A stretch of DNA of 64,000 nt from assembly GCA_027488935.1 (NCBI GenBank), contig JAIYAP010000073.1:1-64000 (forward strand), written 5' to 3'. Shown here piece by piece: positions 50,515 to 60,052 of this stretch (position 1 is the first letter of the stretch; each line of letters opens with the position of its first letter). The position numbers were made by a program, and so were the translations under genes. A model generated the notes under the pieces. That model worked only from the letters and a program-made list of their open reading frames with translations. It was not told the DNA's origin and searched no databases. The DNA comes from Saprospiraceae bacterium. GTDB taxonomy: Bacteria > Bacteroidota > Bacteroidia > Chitinophagales > Saprospiraceae.

Positions 50515-52998
50515 ATGCAAGAATCGCGGATTGTCCCTATTAACATTGAGGACGAATTAAAAACGGCGTACATCGATTATTCGATGTCGGTCATCGTATC
50601 CCGCGCACTGCCTGATGTGCGCGACGGTCTCAAACCTGTTCATCGCCGTGTTTTGTACGGCATGCTTGATTTGGGCCTGAGTTACAACAAAACTTATAAA
50701 AAATCGGCCCGTATTGTGGGTGAAGTGCTGGGTAAATACCACCCACACGGGGATGCCTCGGTGTACGATACCATGGTGCGGATGGCCCAGGAATGGAGTT
50801 TGCGCTATCCTTTGGTAGACGGTCAAGGTAACTTTGGTTCTATGGACGGTGATAGTCCGGCGGCCATGCGTTATACCGAAGCGCGTTTGCGGCGCATTAC
50901 CGACGAAATGTTGAACGACATTGAGAAAGAAACGGTAGATTTTCAATTGAATTTCGACGATTCTTTGCAAGAGCCTTCCGTTTTGCCCAGCAAATTGCCC
51001 AATTTGTTGATTAATGGCGCTTCTGGTATTGCGGTTGGTATGGCAACTAATATGATGCCACACAACCTGCGCGAAGTGTGTTCGGCCATTATTGCGGCAA
51101 TTGACAATCCAGAAATCACCATTGATGAACTGATGGAACATGTCAAAGCCCCCGATTTCCCAACTGGAGGCATTATTTATGGTATGACCGGGGTGCGTGA
51201 AGGTTTGCGTACAGGCAGAGGCCGTTGTGTAGTGCGCGCCAAAACTGAAATTGAAACAGACGATAAAGGGCGGGAAACCATCATCGTACATGAAATTCCA
51301 TACCAGATCAACAAAGCGGTACTGATTGAAAAAATCGCCGCCCTGGTACATGAGAAAAAAGTAATTGGCATTTCGGATATCCGCGATGAATCGAACCGGG
51401 AAGGTGTACGCATTGTCATTGAAATCAAACGCGATGCAGCCGCCAATGTGATTTTGAGCCAACTGTTCAAAATGACCCCGCTGCAAACCAGCTACGGCAT
51501 TAATAATATTGCCCTGGTAAATGGCCGGCCTCGGGTACTGAACCTGCAGGATTTGGTGTTGGAATTCATAAAATTCCGTTTGGAAGTTATTGTACGCCGT
51601 ACAAAATATGACCTGCGGAAAGCAGAAGAACGCGCCCACATCCTCGAAGGCTTGTTGATTGCACTGGATCACCTGGATGAAGTAATCGCTTTGATTCGTG
51701 CTTCCAAAGATGCAGAAGAAGCCCGCGAAGGTTTGATGACCCGTTTTGGCCTTTCAGAAATACAGTCAAGGGCCATCCTGGCCATGCGTTTACAGCAGTT
51801 GACTGGTCTGGAACGCGACAAAGTTCGTGCTGAATACGACGAATTACAAAAGAAAATAGCCGAATTGAAGGCCATTTTAGCCGATGAAATGCTGCAACGC
51901 AGCATCATCAAACAAGAACTCACTGATATCAATGATCGTTTTGGCGATGAACGTCGTACCTCAATTGAAATTGATGAAGCGGATATCAGCATGGAGGATC
52001 TGATTGAAAACGAGGAAGTGGTCATTACCATCAGCCATGCCGGTTACATCAAACGCACACCGATCACCGAATACCGCGCTCAAGGACGTGGCGGACGTGG
52101 TGCACAAGGCGTACGCACCCGTGACGAGGATTTCGTGGAGCATATGTTTACCGCCACGACCCACCAGAGTTTGTTGTTGTTTACCGAAAGTGGACGTTGT
52201 TTTTGGTTGAAAGTGTATGAAATTCCGGAAGGTGCTAAAGCAACCGCGGGTCGTGTTATTCAAAACTTGCTGAATATTCCGAAAGAAGACCGCGTTCGCG
52301 CCTTCATTATCGTTAAAAACTTGCAGGATAGCGATTTCATCAATAACCATTATATCGTATTTTGCACGAAACGGGGCCAAATCAAAAAAACCCTGTTGGA
52401 AGAATACTCCAGACCACGACAAGGCGGCATTAATGCCCTCGGGATCAATGAAGGCGATGCTTTGATTGAGGCAAAACTGACCAATGGCAAAAATGAAATT
52501 ATTCTTGCGGTGCGCAGTGGCCGGGCGATTCGTTTTAATGAAGAAGATGTGCGGCCAATGGGGCGTACTGCTTCCGGGGTGCGTGGTATTCAAGTAGAAG
52601 ATAATGGTGAAGAAACAGTGGTTGGTATGGTGTGTGTAGATCCAAGTGACCCGAATGCGAGCGTGCTGGTGCTTTCTAAAAATGGCCTCGGCAAACGTTC
52701 GGCACTGGAAGATTACCCAACGCAGGGACGTGGTGGCAAAGGGGTTAAAACCATGCAAGTGACCGAAAAAACCGGTTATTTGGTGGCCATTAAATCCGTT
52801 ACGGACCAAGATGATTTGATGATTACGACCAATTCGGGGATCACGATTCGTACAGCCGCTTCAGAACTGCGGGTAATGGGTCGCGCTACCCAAGGCGTGA
52901 AAATTATTCGCCTGGAAGAACATGACTCTATCGCAGATGTGACCGTAGTTGCTTCAGCGCCCGACGAACCAGAAGAAATGATCGTGGTGGAGGAATAA
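50515..52998 (+). CDS. gyrA: DNA gyrase subunit A
   Basis: 827 residues; the DNA-cleaving and rejoining subunit of gyrase. The N-terminal breakage-reunion domain has [19 protein letters not shown] and the active-site Tyr at about 120 in [10 protein letters not shown]. The C-terminal beta-pinwheel has the GyrA-box QGRGGKG (near 742-748) and related repeats ([10 protein letters not shown]). In the quinolone-resistance region [17 protein letters not shown], Ser and Asp/Glu-type residues are at the usual places. The ATG at 50515 is preferred over a TTG two codons upstream. A conserved TPR gene follows 75 bp later. Confidence 0.97.
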   Translation: MQESRIVPINIEDELKTAYIDYSMSVIVSRALPDVRDGLKPVHRRVLYGMLDLGLSYNKTYKKSARIVGEVLGKYHPHGDASVYDTMVRMAQEWSLRYPLVDGQGNFGSMDGDSPAAMRYTEARLRRITDEMLNDIEKETVDFQLNFDDSLQEPSVLPSKLPNLLINGASGIAVGMATNMMPHNLREVCSAIIAAIDNPEITIDELMEHVKAPDFPTGGIIYGMTGVREGLRTGRGRCVVRAKTEIETDDKGRETIIVHEIPYQINKAVLIEKIAALVHEKKVIGISDIRDESNREGVRIVIEIKRDAAANVILSQLFKMTPLQTSYGINNIALVNGRPRVLNLQDLVLEFIKFRLEVIVRRTKYDLRKAEERAHILEGLLIALDHLDEVIALIRASKDAEEAREGLMTRFGLSEIQSRAILAMRLQQLTGLERDKVRAEYDELQKKIAELKAILADEMLQRSIIKQELTDINDRFGDERRTSIEIDEADISMEDLIENEEVVITISHAGYIKRTPITEYRAQGRGGRGAQGVRTRDEDFVEHMFTATTHQSLLLFTESGRCFWLKVYEIPEGAKATAGRVIQNLLNIPKEDRVRAFIIVKNLQDSDFINNHYIVFCTKRGQIKKTLLEEYSRPRQGGINALGINEGDALIEAKLTNGKNEIILAVRSGRAIRFNEEDVRPMGRTASGVRGIQVEDNGEETVVGMVCVDPSDPNASVLVLSKNGLGKRSALEDYPTQGRGGKGVKTMQVTEKTGYLVAIKSVTDQDDLMITTNSGITIRTAASELRVMGRATQGVKIIRLEEHDSIADVTVVASAPDEPEEMIVVEE

Positions 52999-53073
52999 AC
53001 CACTTTGATACTTTTTCGGATGTGCAACGTCCACATTGCCAAATTCTAAAACTGTTAAAATAATAGAACAACC

Positions 53074-54396
53074 ATGAAAAAGACGTTCTTAGCCCTCGTT
53101 GGCTTTTTATGCATCGCCAGCAGTGTTGCAACGGCACAAGAAGACGGCGCTAAATTGGCCAAAAGTGCCGGTAAAGCGCTTGCTACGTTCAATATGGACC
53201 GCGCGAACAACAAAGCCAAATTGGAAGATGCAAAAATGAAAATCGATCAGGCACTCCAAACCCCTGAAGCACAGGCACTTCCATCTGCATGGCTTACAAA
53301 AGGCGATGTGTACACCACGCTGATTGAAGGGGATATGGCCCGTCGTATGATTGACCCAAAAGCACCTTTGAGTGGCGACAATGATGCCCTCGTTGCCTTC
53401 GCTGCCTATAAAAAAGCGTACGAAATTGCTGTTAAAAAATACGACAAAACGGACGCCGTTAAAGGCATTGTGGGTATCGAATCCAATTTGATCAATGTGG
53501 GAGTTGAAAAATATACCGCTGCGGCTTACGACAAAGCATTTTATTCGTTCCAAGGTGCCTTGGAAGCCAACGAAATTTTGAAGGCAAACGAACAAAAAAG
53601 CAGCTTGGATGACCCAAAACAACTGGATGAAATCATGTATTTCACAGGAAAATCGGCTTCCCTGGCAAAAATGACCAAAGAGGCAGTGCCTTATTACGAA
53701 CGTTTGTACAAAAAAGGTACCGATAATGCAGATGTGTACCAGGGCCTGTACGATGCAAAAATAGAAATGGGCGACGCAGCAGGTGCCGACAAAATCCTGG
53801 TGGAAGGACGTACAAAATTCCCGGATGACCCGTCTTTGTTGTTTACTGAAATTAATGCCTTGTTGAAAGCGGGTAAATTGGACGAATTGATCGACCGCTT
53901 GAAACAAGCCATTAAAAAGGAAGATACCAACATTGGTTTGTATGTTACTTTGGGCAACGTGTATGATAACTTGTTCCAGAGCATGTTAAAGGAAAAAAAT
54001 GATGCGAAAGCAACCGAATATTTTACGGAAGCCAACAAATATTACGGACAGGCACTCGCTCGTGACCCGAAAAATGTGGACGCAACCTACTCTATCGGCG
54101 CGTTATACTACAACAAAGCAGCCTTTTTAACCCAGGAAATGAATGCGATCACAGATTTTAGTGCCGCTGGCTTGAAAAAACTGGATGCACTGAAAAACCA
54201 AGTGATGGGCTTATTTGACCAGGCATTGCCTTATTTCCAAAAAGCAGAAAGCCTGAATCCAAACGATACCAATACCCTGGTGGCCTTGACCGAAATTTTT
54301 GCGCGTAAAGAAGATGAACTTTCTTTGGAATTCAAAAAGCGCTTGAATGTGGTGAAAGCAGGTGGCAAAAACGAGACGGCTTACTTTAAAAACTAA
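53074..54396 (+). CDS. Exported TPR protein
   Basis: 440 residues with signal peptide MKKTFLALVGFLCIASSVATAQ. TPR-type helix pairs run through the protein, such as ALVAFAAYKKAYEIAVKKYDK, AAYDKAFYSFQGALEANE, DVYQGLYDAKIEMGDAAGADKILVEG and EANKYYGQALARDPKNVDATYSIGALYYNKA. A TPR protein directly after gyrA is a recurrent arrangement in the phylum. It is likely periplasmic and part of a scaffold; its partner is unknown. No terminator separates it from gyrA, so read-through transcription is likely. Confidence 0.88.
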   Translation: MKKTFLALVGFLCIASSVATAQEDGAKLAKSAGKALATFNMDRANNKAKLEDAKMKIDQALQTPEAQALPSAWLTKGDVYTTLIEGDMARRMIDPKAPLSGDNDALVAFAAYKKAYEIAVKKYDKTDAVKGIVGIESNLINVGVEKYTAAAYDKAFYSFQGALEANEILKANEQKSSLDDPKQLDEIMYFTGKSASLAKMTKEAVPYYERLYKKGTDNADVYQGLYDAKIEMGDAAGADKILVEGRTKFPDDPSLLFTEINALLKAGKLDELIDRLKQAIKKEDTNIGLYVTLGNVYDNLFQSMLKEKNDAKATEYFTEANKYYGQALARDPKNVDATYSIGALYYNKAAFLTQEMNAITDFSAAGLKKLDALKNQVMGLFDQALPYFQKAESLNPNDTNTLVALTEIFARKEDELSLEFKKRLNVVKAGGKNETAYFKN

Positions 54397-54439
54397 TTTT
54401 TCAGTGTTTTAGGCAGGTTGCCTAAGCATGGTACATTAG

Positions 54440-54489
54440 GTTAAAAATGGAAAATTGGAACGCCCCGCGTTTCAGTTTTCCATTTTAAC
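54440..54489. terminator. Bidirectional terminator between convergent genes
   Basis: A/T-rich outer arms (TTAAAAATGGAAAA and TTTTCCATTTTAA) plus an inner AACGC/GCGTT make a long hairpin. A and T tracts at both bases allow it to serve the TPR gene and the LysE-type gene. Confidence 0.75.
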
Positions 54490-54495
54490 TTTATA

Positions 54496-55110
54496 CTAAA
54501 ATAAGTGCAACACGGTTTGGGCCCCCAATAAGAAAAACAGCAAGGCCACAAAGCGGTTGGCATAAACGGCCAAACGATCAGAACGACGCACAATTGCAGT
54601 TGCCAAATATGCGTATAGGCTTAGTACAAGTAAAGTACCCAAACTAACGCCCGTGGCAAAAAGGAGGGTATGCGCCAGGTTTTCTTCGCCCCACCATCCT
54701 TCCATTTTAAGCCAGCCGCAATACACAAACCAATATGGAACGGCTAGTAAATTAAAGATACTGAGTAAAATACCCCTTCCCATTTGACCGATCGCCGAAT
54801 AAGTCATCACAACATCACCCTTGTTTTTTGAGGTTTCGGGTGCAAACAGAAAATAAACAGCCAATCCCCAAAATACAGGTACTGATAACCAGGTAAACCA
54901 ATTGGTCGCGGAGGGATTTTTCAAAAACCAATCGGATAAAAGAATGGCCAGCCAGGCCTGAAAAAACTCGGCAAAAGCCGCTCCAATTGCCAGAAAAAGC
55001 GCCGCAGGTAAGGTCCGGGCAATAGCCGTTTGTGCCACCGATAAACTGATTAATCCAGGTGGTAAAGAACCGAATAAACTTAAAATCACGCCAGCGAAAA
55101 GCAAGATCAT
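54496..55110 (-). CDS. LysE-type amino-acid exporter
   Basis: 204 residues with about six membrane spans. FGSLPPGLISLSVAQTAIARTLPAALFLAIGAAFAEFFQA matches the first half of LysE/RhtB exporters (conserved Gly/Pro loop after span one), and SIFNLLAVPYWFVYCGW matches the second. Family members export amino acids or related metabolites by proton exchange. The substrate is not deducible. The promoter region is shared with the divergent glycosyltransferase gene. Confidence 0.85.
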   Translation of the reverse strand: MILLFAGVILSLFGSLPPGLISLSVAQTAIARTLPAALFLAIGAAFAEFFQAWLAILLSDWFLKNPSATNWFTWLSVPVFWGLAVYFLFAPETSKNKGDVVMTYSAIGQMGRGILLSIFNLLAVPYWFVYCGWLKMEGWWGEENLAHTLLFATGVSLGTLLVLSLYAYLATAIVRRSDRLAVYANRFVALLFFLLGAQTVLHLF

Positions 55111-55157
55111 CGTTATTTTTGACGGGAAATTACCAGCATTTTTGAAATTTGTATTCT

Positions 55158-55928
55158 ATGTCGACTGTTTTTAGCATAATTACTGTGGTGTACAATGGCG
55201 AAGCACTACTTCCTGGCACCATCGAAAGTGTTCAACGCCAAACTTATCCGCTTGTGGAATACCTGATTATAGATGGCGGATCGAAAGATGGCACCCTGGA
55301 TATCATACAAGCCTATGCAGCAAAGATGTCCAATCTGGTTTGTGTTTCGGAAAAAGACAAAGGCTTGTACGATGCTATGAATAAAGGTTTGCGCAAGGCA
55401 ACTGGCGATTTTGTATGGTTTTTGAACGCTGGCGACCATTTACATGCCCCCAATACCCTCGAAAAGATGGTCAAATGCCTCGAGCCTGAAACAGATGTGT
55501 TGTATGGAGAAACACAATTAGTACAAGAAAACCGCAATCCCGTTGGCCTAATGAGTACACTGAGTACTCGGCCACTGCCCAAACAGTTGCAGTGGCGGGA
55601 TTATTTAGGTGGTATGCTGGTTGTACATCAATCCTTTGTACCGCGCCGGGAAATCGCCCCCGAATACATTGAAGATAATTTGTGTGCAGATTACGACTGG
55701 TGCATAAAAATATTGAAAAAGAGCCGTAAAAATATTTCTACCGGGATCATTTTAAGCGATTATCTCATGGGAGGCATTTCCAAAACCCGGCATCGCCAAT
55801 CCTTACGGGATCGGTTTAAGATCATGCGCACCCATTTTGGATTGATCCCTGCCCTGCTTGCCCATGCCTGGATTGTCCTGCGCGCTGGTTTGCATCGGAT
55901 CCGCCGGGTGGGTAAAACTACATATTGA
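55158..55928 (+). CDS. Glycosyltransferase family 2
   Basis: 256 residues from the ATG at 55158. A GT-A fold with FSIITVVYNGEALLPGTIESVQRQTYP and YLIIDGGSKDGTLDII (nucleotide binding), then ATGDFVWFLNAGDHLHAP with a DxD-like element replaced by NAGD, as in WcaA/EpsE-type enzymes. CADYDWCIKIL supplies the acceptor-side acid. No membrane spans. It probably adds a sugar to a cell-surface polysaccharide; other biosynthetic genes are not next to it. The 3' end overlaps the MBL gene by 11 bp. Confidence 0.92.
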   Translation: MSTVFSIITVVYNGEALLPGTIESVQRQTYPLVEYLIIDGGSKDGTLDIIQAYAAKMSNLVCVSEKDKGLYDAMNKGLRKATGDFVWFLNAGDHLHAPNTLEKMVKCLEPETDVLYGETQLVQENRNPVGLMSTLSTRPLPKQLQWRDYLGGMLVVHQSFVPRREIAPEYIEDNLCADYDWCIKILKKSRKNISTGIILSDYLMGGISKTRHRQSLRDRFKIMRTHFGLIPALLAHAWIVLRAGLHRIRRVGKTTY

Positions 55929-56763
55929 TGAGTTTACCGGCTTTGTCCAACACAATTCGACCTGCGCTGTCTTTTTTAACCGTTCCGCATTCCGCAATCG
56001 GATCATGTTCGAACATCAGGATATGGTTTTGCGCAACAGCGGCTTCCAACATATCCGCTTTTTCTTGCAAGGTAACGAGGGGGCGTATATCGTAAGCCAT
56101 TACAAAAGGCATTCCGATATGCCATTGGGAAGGCAGGCTGTCGGCACAATATACCACGGTTCCTTTCTCTGTGCGCAACATCGGCGCCATCATCGCTTCT
56201 GTATGTCCGTACAGGAAGCGAATATTGAAATCTTTTATAAAACGTTGATTTTGTTTTACTTTGATAAATTCAAGTCGGCCCTGTTCTTTGAGTGGAAGAA
56301 AGTTTTCCTTTAAAAACGAAGCTTTTTCCCGTGCGTTGGGCTGCATTGCCCAGTCGAAATGCCGTTGATTGGTCCAGTAAACCGCGTTTGGAAAGGTAAT
56401 TTCATCCTGGCCAGCAGCATTGCGCCAAATAGCGCCCCCGCAATGATCGAAATGCAGATGGGTAAAAAACACATCGGTTACGTCGGCAGGTTGCACGCCT
56501 TCAGCCGCCAGCGCGCTCAACAGGGTTTCGGAACCATGGGGTTCAAAATGGCTGCGAAATTTCTCATCCTGTTTATTACCGATACCGGTATCGATTAGAA
56601 TGGTTCGATTGCCGGTTTGTACCAATAAGGTACGCATGGCCCAGGTACACATATTTTGGGCATCGGGCGGATTTAACCCGGCCCACATGCGCTTCGGCAC
56701 GACACCAAACATCGCGCCGCCATCTAATTTGAAGTATCCAGTGAGGATCGATTTTAATACCAT
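55918..56763 (-). CDS. MBL-fold metallo-hydrolase
   Basis: 281 residues from the ATG at 56763. A frame open to 56832 would start upstream of the promoter. The metallo-beta-lactamase fold has THLHFDHCGG (HxHxDH at 102-107), a later His in FLYGHTEAM and Asp in VYCADSLPS, supplying a two-metal site. N-acyl-homoserine-lactonase, sulfohydrolase and general lactonase roles are all possible within this subgroup. The start region (SILTGYFKLDGGAMFGVVPK) is typical of lactonase-like members. Confidence 0.88.
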   Translation of the reverse strand: MVLKSILTGYFKLDGGAMFGVVPKRMWAGLNPPDAQNMCTWAMRTLLVQTGNRTILIDTGIGNKQDEKFRSHFEPHGSETLLSALAAEGVQPADVTDVFFTHLHFDHCGGAIWRNAAGQDEITFPNAVYWTNQRHFDWAMQPNAREKASFLKENFLPLKEQGRLEFIKVKQNQRFIKDFNIRFLYGHTEAMMAPMLRTEKGTVVYCADSLPSQWHIGMPFVMAYDIRPLVTLQEKADMLEAAVAQNHILMFEHDPIAECGTVKKDSAGRIVLDKAGKLINM

Positions 56764-56800
56764 GGGAATCAGATTATTGCAAAAAAACAAGAATATACGG

Positions 56801-56808
56801 CAAAGGTA
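56801..56808 (-). promoter_or_regulatory. -7 box of the MBL gene
   Basis: Minus-strand TACCTTTG with a TTG 16 nt upstream (56825-56827). It supports the start at 56763 with a leader of about 35 nt. Confidence 0.55.
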
Positions 56809-56917
56809 GGCGTAAATTTGCGGCCAAATCACGTTAAATCAAATTACTATATGGCGTTTCTGTGACAAAACCGGTTATACATTGACACATTTACGCTTTT
56901 TCTAATTTTTGCGCGTT

Positions 56918-56925
56918 TACTTTTG
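56918..56925 (+). promoter_or_regulatory. Possible -7 box of the OmpA-family gene
   Basis: TACTTTTG matches TAnnTTTG about 52 nt before the ATG. No TTG at the proper distance. Confidence 0.4.
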
Positions 56926-56977
56926 CATTGAATTTAATCCAGATTGATAAGCGCTCATTTTTATCACAATACCATTT

Positions 56978-58744
56978 ATGATAAAGACGAACAACCTGCC
57001 TTTGGCTTTGCTGTTTTTTTGTTGCACAATCAATTTGACCGCTCAAAAATTAACAGCACCCGCTCCAAAAACAGAACTATTAAACTTTGCAGACACCGTC
57101 CGGCATTTCGAACGGGTGACAGAGCTCGGGGTGTTAATGGGGGGTATGCTTTATTTTGGAGATTTATCGGACGACCAATTTACTGGTTTACAGGAAGTTA
57201 ACTTTATCAATGCGGGTATTTTTGTTCGCCGGCATTTATGGCCCAATATCGCTTTGCGTGGCAATTTATCCACAGGCACCTTATCCAGTATTGACCAGCC
57301 CTATCCGGAGCGCAATTATAATTTTACCAACCGGGTAAATGCACTTTCTATACAGGCGGAATGGGATGTATTTGGCAAACGCAGATACCGCCGAGTAGAT
57401 ACCCTTACGTATGTGATGGACAATTATACCCAACACGCGTTGGTCAATATTTTTCGCCACAACCTGTTGCCTTATGGTTTCGTCGGGATCGGCGTAATCC
57501 GATCGAAGGCGCATACGAATTTTAAATACCCGGATGATGGTATTCAGACGCCTGAAATGTTGGAAGACAAACGCATTGGCAGCCAGGTTAGAATTAAAAA
57601 AGTGGTTATGCTGGGTGGAGGTTTGAACTTAGATTTGAGCCGAAGGTGGTTGTTGGGTGCCGAAGTAGGTGCGAATACCAGTTTTGATGATTATATTGAT
57701 GGGGTAAGTCTTACGGGCAATCCAAAAATGTACGATATCTTCTTAACGGGTTCGATTAACCTGAGTTACCGCTTAGGGGTACGCGACCGCGACGGGGATG
57801 GTACTCCCGATTCAAAAGATAAATGTCCGGAAACGCCGGGGATGGGACGCACCAAAGGTTGCCCCGATGCCGACAATGACGGTATTTCAGATAAAGAAGA
57901 TGAATGCCCGCGGGTGGCTGGGGTATTGTGGCTAGCAGGCTGCCCTGTTAAAGATTTTGACCAGGATGGCGTGCCGGATGTAGACGACGAATGTGAAAAA
58001 GTGGCCGGGCTACCTCAATTTAAAGGCTGTCCTGATACAGATAGCGACGGAATTGAAGACCGTCAGGACTCTTGTATCACGGTAGCAGGTTTGGTGCAGT
58101 TTCATGGCTGTCCTGATACCGACGAGGACGGGATTGAAGATAAAAAAGATGCCTGTCCAAAAGAAAAAGGCATTGAGGAATATTATTATGGCTGTCCGGT
58201 GCGCGATACCGACGGCGACGGGGTGGAAGATCGTTACGACCGCTGCCTGATTGTAGCGGGTAAGCCTGCCTTGGGCGGTTGCCCTGACAAAGATAACGAC
58301 GAAGTAGAAGACGCCCTGGATTTATGCCCGGGTACGCCAGGAACCAAAGAAAACAAGGGTTGTCCTGTGATCGAACAAAAAGATGCTGAAAAACTCAAAG
58401 TTGCAGTAAAAGCCGTTAAGTTCGAAACGGGCAAAGCGGTGTTAAAGCCTGAATCTAATAAGGTATTAAATGAAATTGCACTTATTTTGAACAAATACCC
58501 CGATTATTCCCTCAAAATAGATGGTCATACCGACAATGTCGGCAAAGTTGAAAAAAACCAGGCCTTGTCGGAGCAACGTGCAAAAATATGCGCCACTTAT
58601 ATTGGACAAAAGGGGGTTGCAGCCAACCGGATCCAATCGAAAGGATTTGGCAGCAGCAAACCAATTGCGGATAATAAAACCGCAACGGGCAAAGCAGAAA
58701 ACAGACGCGTAGAATTTACCCCTTACTTGCCAGAAAAAAATTAA
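56978..58744 (+). CDS. OmpA-family outer membrane protein with TSP3-type calcium repeats
   Basis: 588 residues. A signal peptide (about 1-22) and an N-terminal outer-membrane beta-barrel (about 45-265; ELGVLMGGMLYFGDLSDDQF) are followed by about seven thrombospondin type 3 Ca-binding repeats (about 268-465; DRDGDGTPDSKDKCPETPG and similar, each ending GCPD). The C-terminal OmpA domain (about 475-585; IDGHTDNVGKVEKNQALSEQRA) binds peptidoglycan. The design links outer membrane and cell wall. It converges with an S41-like gene, with a 4-bp overlap (TTAA). Confidence 0.93.
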   Translation: MIKTNNLPLALLFFCCTINLTAQKLTAPAPKTELLNFADTVRHFERVTELGVLMGGMLYFGDLSDDQFTGLQEVNFINAGIFVRRHLWPNIALRGNLSTGTLSSIDQPYPERNYNFTNRVNALSIQAEWDVFGKRRYRRVDTLTYVMDNYTQHALVNIFRHNLLPYGFVGIGVIRSKAHTNFKYPDDGIQTPEMLEDKRIGSQVRIKKVVMLGGGLNLDLSRRWLLGAEVGANTSFDDYIDGVSLTGNPKMYDIFLTGSINLSYRLGVRDRDGDGTPDSKDKCPETPGMGRTKGCPDADNDGISDKEDECPRVAGVLWLAGCPVKDFDQDGVPDVDDECEKVAGLPQFKGCPDTDSDGIEDRQDSCITVAGLVQFHGCPDTDEDGIEDKKDACPKEKGIEEYYYGCPVRDTDGDGVEDRYDRCLIVAGKPALGGCPDKDNDEVEDALDLCPGTPGTKENKGCPVIEQKDAEKLKVAVKAVKFETGKAVLKPESNKVLNEIALILNKYPDYSLKIDGHTDNVGKVEKNQALSEQRAKICATYIGQKGVAANRIQSKGFGSSKPIADNKTATGKAENRRVEFTPYLPEKN

Positions 58745-60006
58745 CGTTGTTTGCGTACAAAATCGAGTACCGGATCCTTTCCGGTTCTGTAATCTTCGTA
58801 CGACAATGGAATTTTTTCATCCAGTTTCAACAAGTCAGGACCGCCCTTTCCATCTTGCATTAACTTGGACGGAAAGTAAATGGGTAATTTGCTGTTAGGT
58901 AGGGTGAAACTCTTCGAAGTACCATATTGATTTACACGGCCGGCGGGAACCTCTCCAATTAGGAGTGCTTTCGTTTCTTTACCAAATTGGGCAGCCAATT
59001 GAATGGCTGCGCCCCCTGTGTACAGGTTGGTTGCAACAAACAATTTGCCCTTCTTATTCACCTCCGGCATGGCTTTCAATTTTTCTATGAGTTGAAAACC
59101 GTCGGACGGATTACCGCCCATGTTAAACCGCAAATCGAACAAGATTTTAATATTGGGTGTACGGCCTAAAAAAGCCAGCAGCGAATCGGTAAAAATGCGG
59201 AAACTCGGTAATTGACTGGCTAAAACCGAATCGCCAACTGCCAGGGCCATTTCGGCACTCACACAACGGTTGTATTGCACATACAGGGTGCTATCATCGG
59301 CCAGCCAATGGTTGGTGTAATAACTTTGAGGTGGCTGCCATCGAATATCCCGTTTTTCCTGCTGGGTTTGCAAAGGCATCATGTCTTTGCCATTTTTCAG
59401 GTTAATGGGGTGTACCTTCACCGTTTCCGTTCCTTTTTGGGCATTTTCGACGGTTAATACCAGGGTATCATTTTGGGAAATACCGGCAAGTTGAAAAGCA
59501 CGCGGGAACCGCAAATAATTGAATCCGTCTTTATATACACTATATTCGTTTTCAACAGCAACATAAGGGCTCAATCTATTGACCACCTCCTTGATATCCA
59601 ACCCGTTGATTTTCAGCACTTTTTTAGCCATTGCGTTTTCAAAACGCTTTACAGTGCCACTTACATATACTGCGTCGGCGTAATACCCCAATCCAAACGG
59701 AATCGGGTTTTCGGCCATCATGAATTTGGTAAGATCGGCGTAAGTATTGGCGTCTTTTGCTTTTGCAAGCAGGGCCTGTACCGACAACGCCGTTTGGAAA
59801 TTGTTCAGGGATGGAAGTTTTGCCAGCAACTGATCGTACGCTTGTTCAAACTCCTTTTTTGACATCCGATCGAAGAAAAAAGGTGCTTGTTCGGGTAAAA
59901 TCCGCTTCAAAACGGCAAGATCGGCCTGCCATTGTTGGGGCGTCAACTGGGCATGCGCCAAGGTGGCACTCAAAAAGACCCACAAAAAAATCAATTTGTA
60001 TTTCAT
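58741..60006 (-). CDS. S41-like pseudoprotease, secreted
   Basis: 421 residues from the ATG at 60006; an ATG 9 nt upstream is also possible. The signal peptide ends at ATLAHAQ. The N-terminal helical domain LTPQQWQADLAVLKRILPEQAPFFF resembles secreted S41 peptidases. KILFDLRFNMGGNPSDG matches the conserved S41 DxRxNxGG segment, and ALLIGEVPAGRVNQYG matches the later GE-T-G region. The serine motif (T-S-S-A-A-E in active enzymes) reads NLYTGGAAIQLAA, with Gly where the catalytic Ser should be. It is therefore probably not a protease. It follows the HerA-like gene by 37-46 bp. Confidence 0.82.
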   Translation of the reverse strand: MKYKLIFLWVFLSATLAHAQLTPQQWQADLAVLKRILPEQAPFFFDRMSKKEFEQAYDQLLAKLPSLNNFQTALSVQALLAKAKDANTYADLTKFMMAENPIPFGLGYYADAVYVSGTVKRFENAMAKKVLKINGLDIKEVVNRLSPYVAVENEYSVYKDGFNYLRFPRAFQLAGISQNDTLVLTVENAQKGTETVKVHPINLKNGKDMMPLQTQQEKRDIRWQPPQSYYTNHWLADDSTLYVQYNRCVSAEMALAVGDSVLASQLPSFRIFTDSLLAFLGRTPNIKILFDLRFNMGGNPSDGFQLIEKLKAMPEVNKKGKLFVATNLYTGGAAIQLAAQFGKETKALLIGEVPAGRVNQYGTSKSFTLPNSKLPIYFPSKLMQDGKGGPDLLKLDEKIPLSYEDYRTGKDPVLDFVRKQR

Positions 60007-60052
60007 TCCGCTCATTAATCGTAATTATTTGAAAATGAAATTATTGTAAATA

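Noticed and set aside
50557-53907. Long minus-strand open frames under gyrA and the TPR gene (up to 371 residues)
   Set aside because: They mirror the codon pattern of the real genes, have no family motifs and are His/Asn/Phe-rich as expected for antisense shadows.
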